DNA of 22,859 nt. Origin: CAZJYC01 sp964550165. Lineage in GTDB: Bacteria; Acidobacteriota; Aminicenantia; Aminicenantales; Aminicenantaceae. Below, piece by piece: positions 21,827 through 22,859 of this stretch; positions within the stretch are counted from its first letter, which is position 1; each line of letters begins with the position of its first letter. The stretch spans positions 1-22,859 of the forward strand of contig CAZJYC010000041.1 of assembly GCA_964550165.1 (NCBI GenBank), written 5' to 3'. Under the pieces are notes generated by a model. It was not told where the DNA came from. It saw only the letters and a program-made list of their open reading frames with translations, and searched no databases. Both the position numbers and the translations under genes were made by a program.

Positions 21827-22738
21827 ATGAGAGAGAAAATTTTTCGCTTGAACCTGTTCATCGGGATTATCATTCTACTTTTTTCTGCCGTTTGTCTCGC
21901 TCTTCAAGTCACTTTTATGAAAAAATGGTTTTTCACCTTTGCCTGGTGGTCGTTTATTCTCGCCGTCGACAGTCTCAATTACAGGAAAAACAAATCCTCT
22001 CCCCTTTCTGAGTCTTTTCGAAATTTTCTTTTCATGGCCTTCATTTCGGTCTTCGTCTGGCTTGTTTTTGAGCTTTTTAACCTGAGATTGAAAAACTGGA
22101 GCTACCACAATCTCCCGCCGAATCTTTTGGAGCGATGGCTTGGGTATTTTATAGCTTTTGCCACCGTTATTCCTGCCCTGCAAGAGACCTCTCTTTTTTT
22201 CGCAGGCCGTTTAAAGAGGAGACTCTCCCTGTTCAGGATTCAAGCGACGCCAGCCCTTCTCCGCACCTTTATTGTTTTGGGAGTTTTATCGGTCGTCTTG
22301 GCCCTGAGCTGGCCTCGAATCTTTTTTCCTTTCACCTGGCTGTGTTTTATATTTTTGCTTGAGCCAGTGAATTTCAGGCGAAAAAATGAAACTTTATTGA
22401 GAGATGTGGAAAGAAAAGACTGGAGAAGATTCTGGAGCTGGGTTTTGGCAGGGCTTGTCTGTGGTTTCTTCTGGGAATTCTGGAACTTCTGGGCTGAATC
22501 CCGTTGGGAATATAACCTCCCCTGTTTGAATTTTTGGCGTGTTTTCCAGATGCCCGTCTTGGGATACACCGGGTTTCTTCCGTTTGCCCTTGAAATTTTT
22601 GCCATTCATCAATTCCTTTTTGCCCTTTATAAAGAATTGGAGAAAAAGATTCTTCTCAGGGGCATGTTTTTTGCTTTTTTGATTCTGTTCTATGTTGCCT
22701 GTTTTTATCTCATCGACCGGTTCACGCTCATCCGCTAG
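21827..22738 (+). CDS. Polytopic membrane protein made of two homologous halves, unknown function
   Basis: A 303-residue protein rich in Phe/Trp/Leu with about eight hydrophobic segments (near 8-28, 35-50, 66-85, 105-125, 145-160, 166-180, 204-222 and 277-295). The two halves align. Residues 33-55 (KWFFTFAWWSFILAVDSLNY...) match 164-187 (RIFFPFTWLCFIFLLEPVNF...). Residues 78-97 (WLVFELFNLRLKNWSYHNLP) match 213-232 (GFFWEFWNFWAESRWEYNLP), sharing a Glu, an Asn and a W-x-Y near the ends of membrane segments. Conserved Glu/Asn/Trp inside the membrane suggest a binding or catalytic site in each half. I do not recognise the family. It probably resides in the inner membrane. Confidence 0.75.
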   Translation: MREKIFRLNLFIGIIILLFSAVCLALQVTFMKKWFFTFAWWSFILAVDSLNYRKNKSSPLSESFRNFLFMAFISVFVWLVFELFNLRLKNWSYHNLPPNLLERWLGYFIAFATVIPALQETSLFFAGRLKRRLSLFRIQATPALLRTFIVLGVLSVVLALSWPRIFFPFTWLCFIFLLEPVNFRRKNETLLRDVERKDWRRFWSWVLAGLVCGFFWEFWNFWAESRWEYNLPCLNFWRVFQMPVLGYTGFLPFALEIFAIHQFLFALYKELEKKILLRGMFFAFLILFYVACFYLIDRFTLIR

Positions 22739-22742
22739 TTTT

Positions 22743-22859
22743 ATTGAATCTCTCCCGTTTTGTGTGGGTGGAGGAGATGTGCGTAAAAAAGCCTCTCAGA
22801 GATGGCCGAAGCGGCAATTGAAGGCTCAGGCAGATTGGCTCGAAGGTACGCCGCTTTTG
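22743..22859 (+). repeat. Palindromic element, second copy (cut by window end)
   Basis: Begins 4 nt after the membrane-protein stop codon. Bases 22743-22824 match 8555-8639 with 8 substitutions and one 3-nt gap. The sequence then diverges: GCTCAGGCAGATTGGCTCGAA (22824-22844) matches, 19 of 21, the minus strand of 8801-8821 in the first copy. That fits a two-armed palindrome in which the arms are related. The rest lies outside the window. Confidence 0.75.

Overview
This 22.9 kb window is mostly chromosomal housekeeping sequence from a Gram-negative-type (two-membrane) bacterium. The evidence for two membranes is an ADP-heptose/LPS-type nucleotidyltransferase, two periplasmic foldase-like proteins, and a large secreted CBM9-like/DUF5916-type protein with a probable outer-membrane barrel. 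The gene mix (DUF5916 protein, split F-ATPase cluster with paired b-type subunits, Mfd followed by SurA/PrsA-like proteins, pyruvoyl-dependent arginine decarboxylase) would fit the Acidobacteriota/Aminicenantes neighbourhood. That placement is inference from gene content and was not tested.

Layout. 1-1109 is the 3' part of folC. 1301-8259 is one tightly packed plus-strand operon: F-ATPase b', b, delta, alpha, gamma, beta, epsilon, then a single ORF fusing a TrmN6-like tRNA methyltransferase to an RfaE2/HldE-type heptose-1-phosphate adenylyltransferase. Fo subunits a and c are not in the window, and epsilon lacks its C-terminal helical domain. 8260-8948 is a non-coding island with a minus-strand terminator and a roughly 380 bp palindromic, MITE-like element. 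8949-10479 (minus) holds a secreted gamma-glutamyl-hydrolase-like amidotransferase and a small conserved protein. 10873-13044 is the DUF5916-type protein. 13045-15061 is sparse: a probable small ORF behind a strong sigma70-like promoter, a secreted Ig-like protein, and two near-identical terminator hairpins. 15062-20468 is mfd plus two parvulin-type foldase genes. 20527-21687 (minus) holds pyruvoyl-dependent arginine decarboxylase and a lipoprotein. 21827-22738 is a membrane protein that is a tandem internal duplication. The window ends inside a second copy of the palindromic element.

No defence system, CRISPR array, rRNA, tRNA, integrase or transposase gene was seen. The most interesting items are the palindromic repeat family, the in-frame methyltransferase-adenylyltransferase fusion, the duplicated membrane protein, a set of genes whose -10 boxes lie 6-8 nt from the start codon (predicted leaderless mRNAs), and a 33-nt repeat shared by two intergenic regions.
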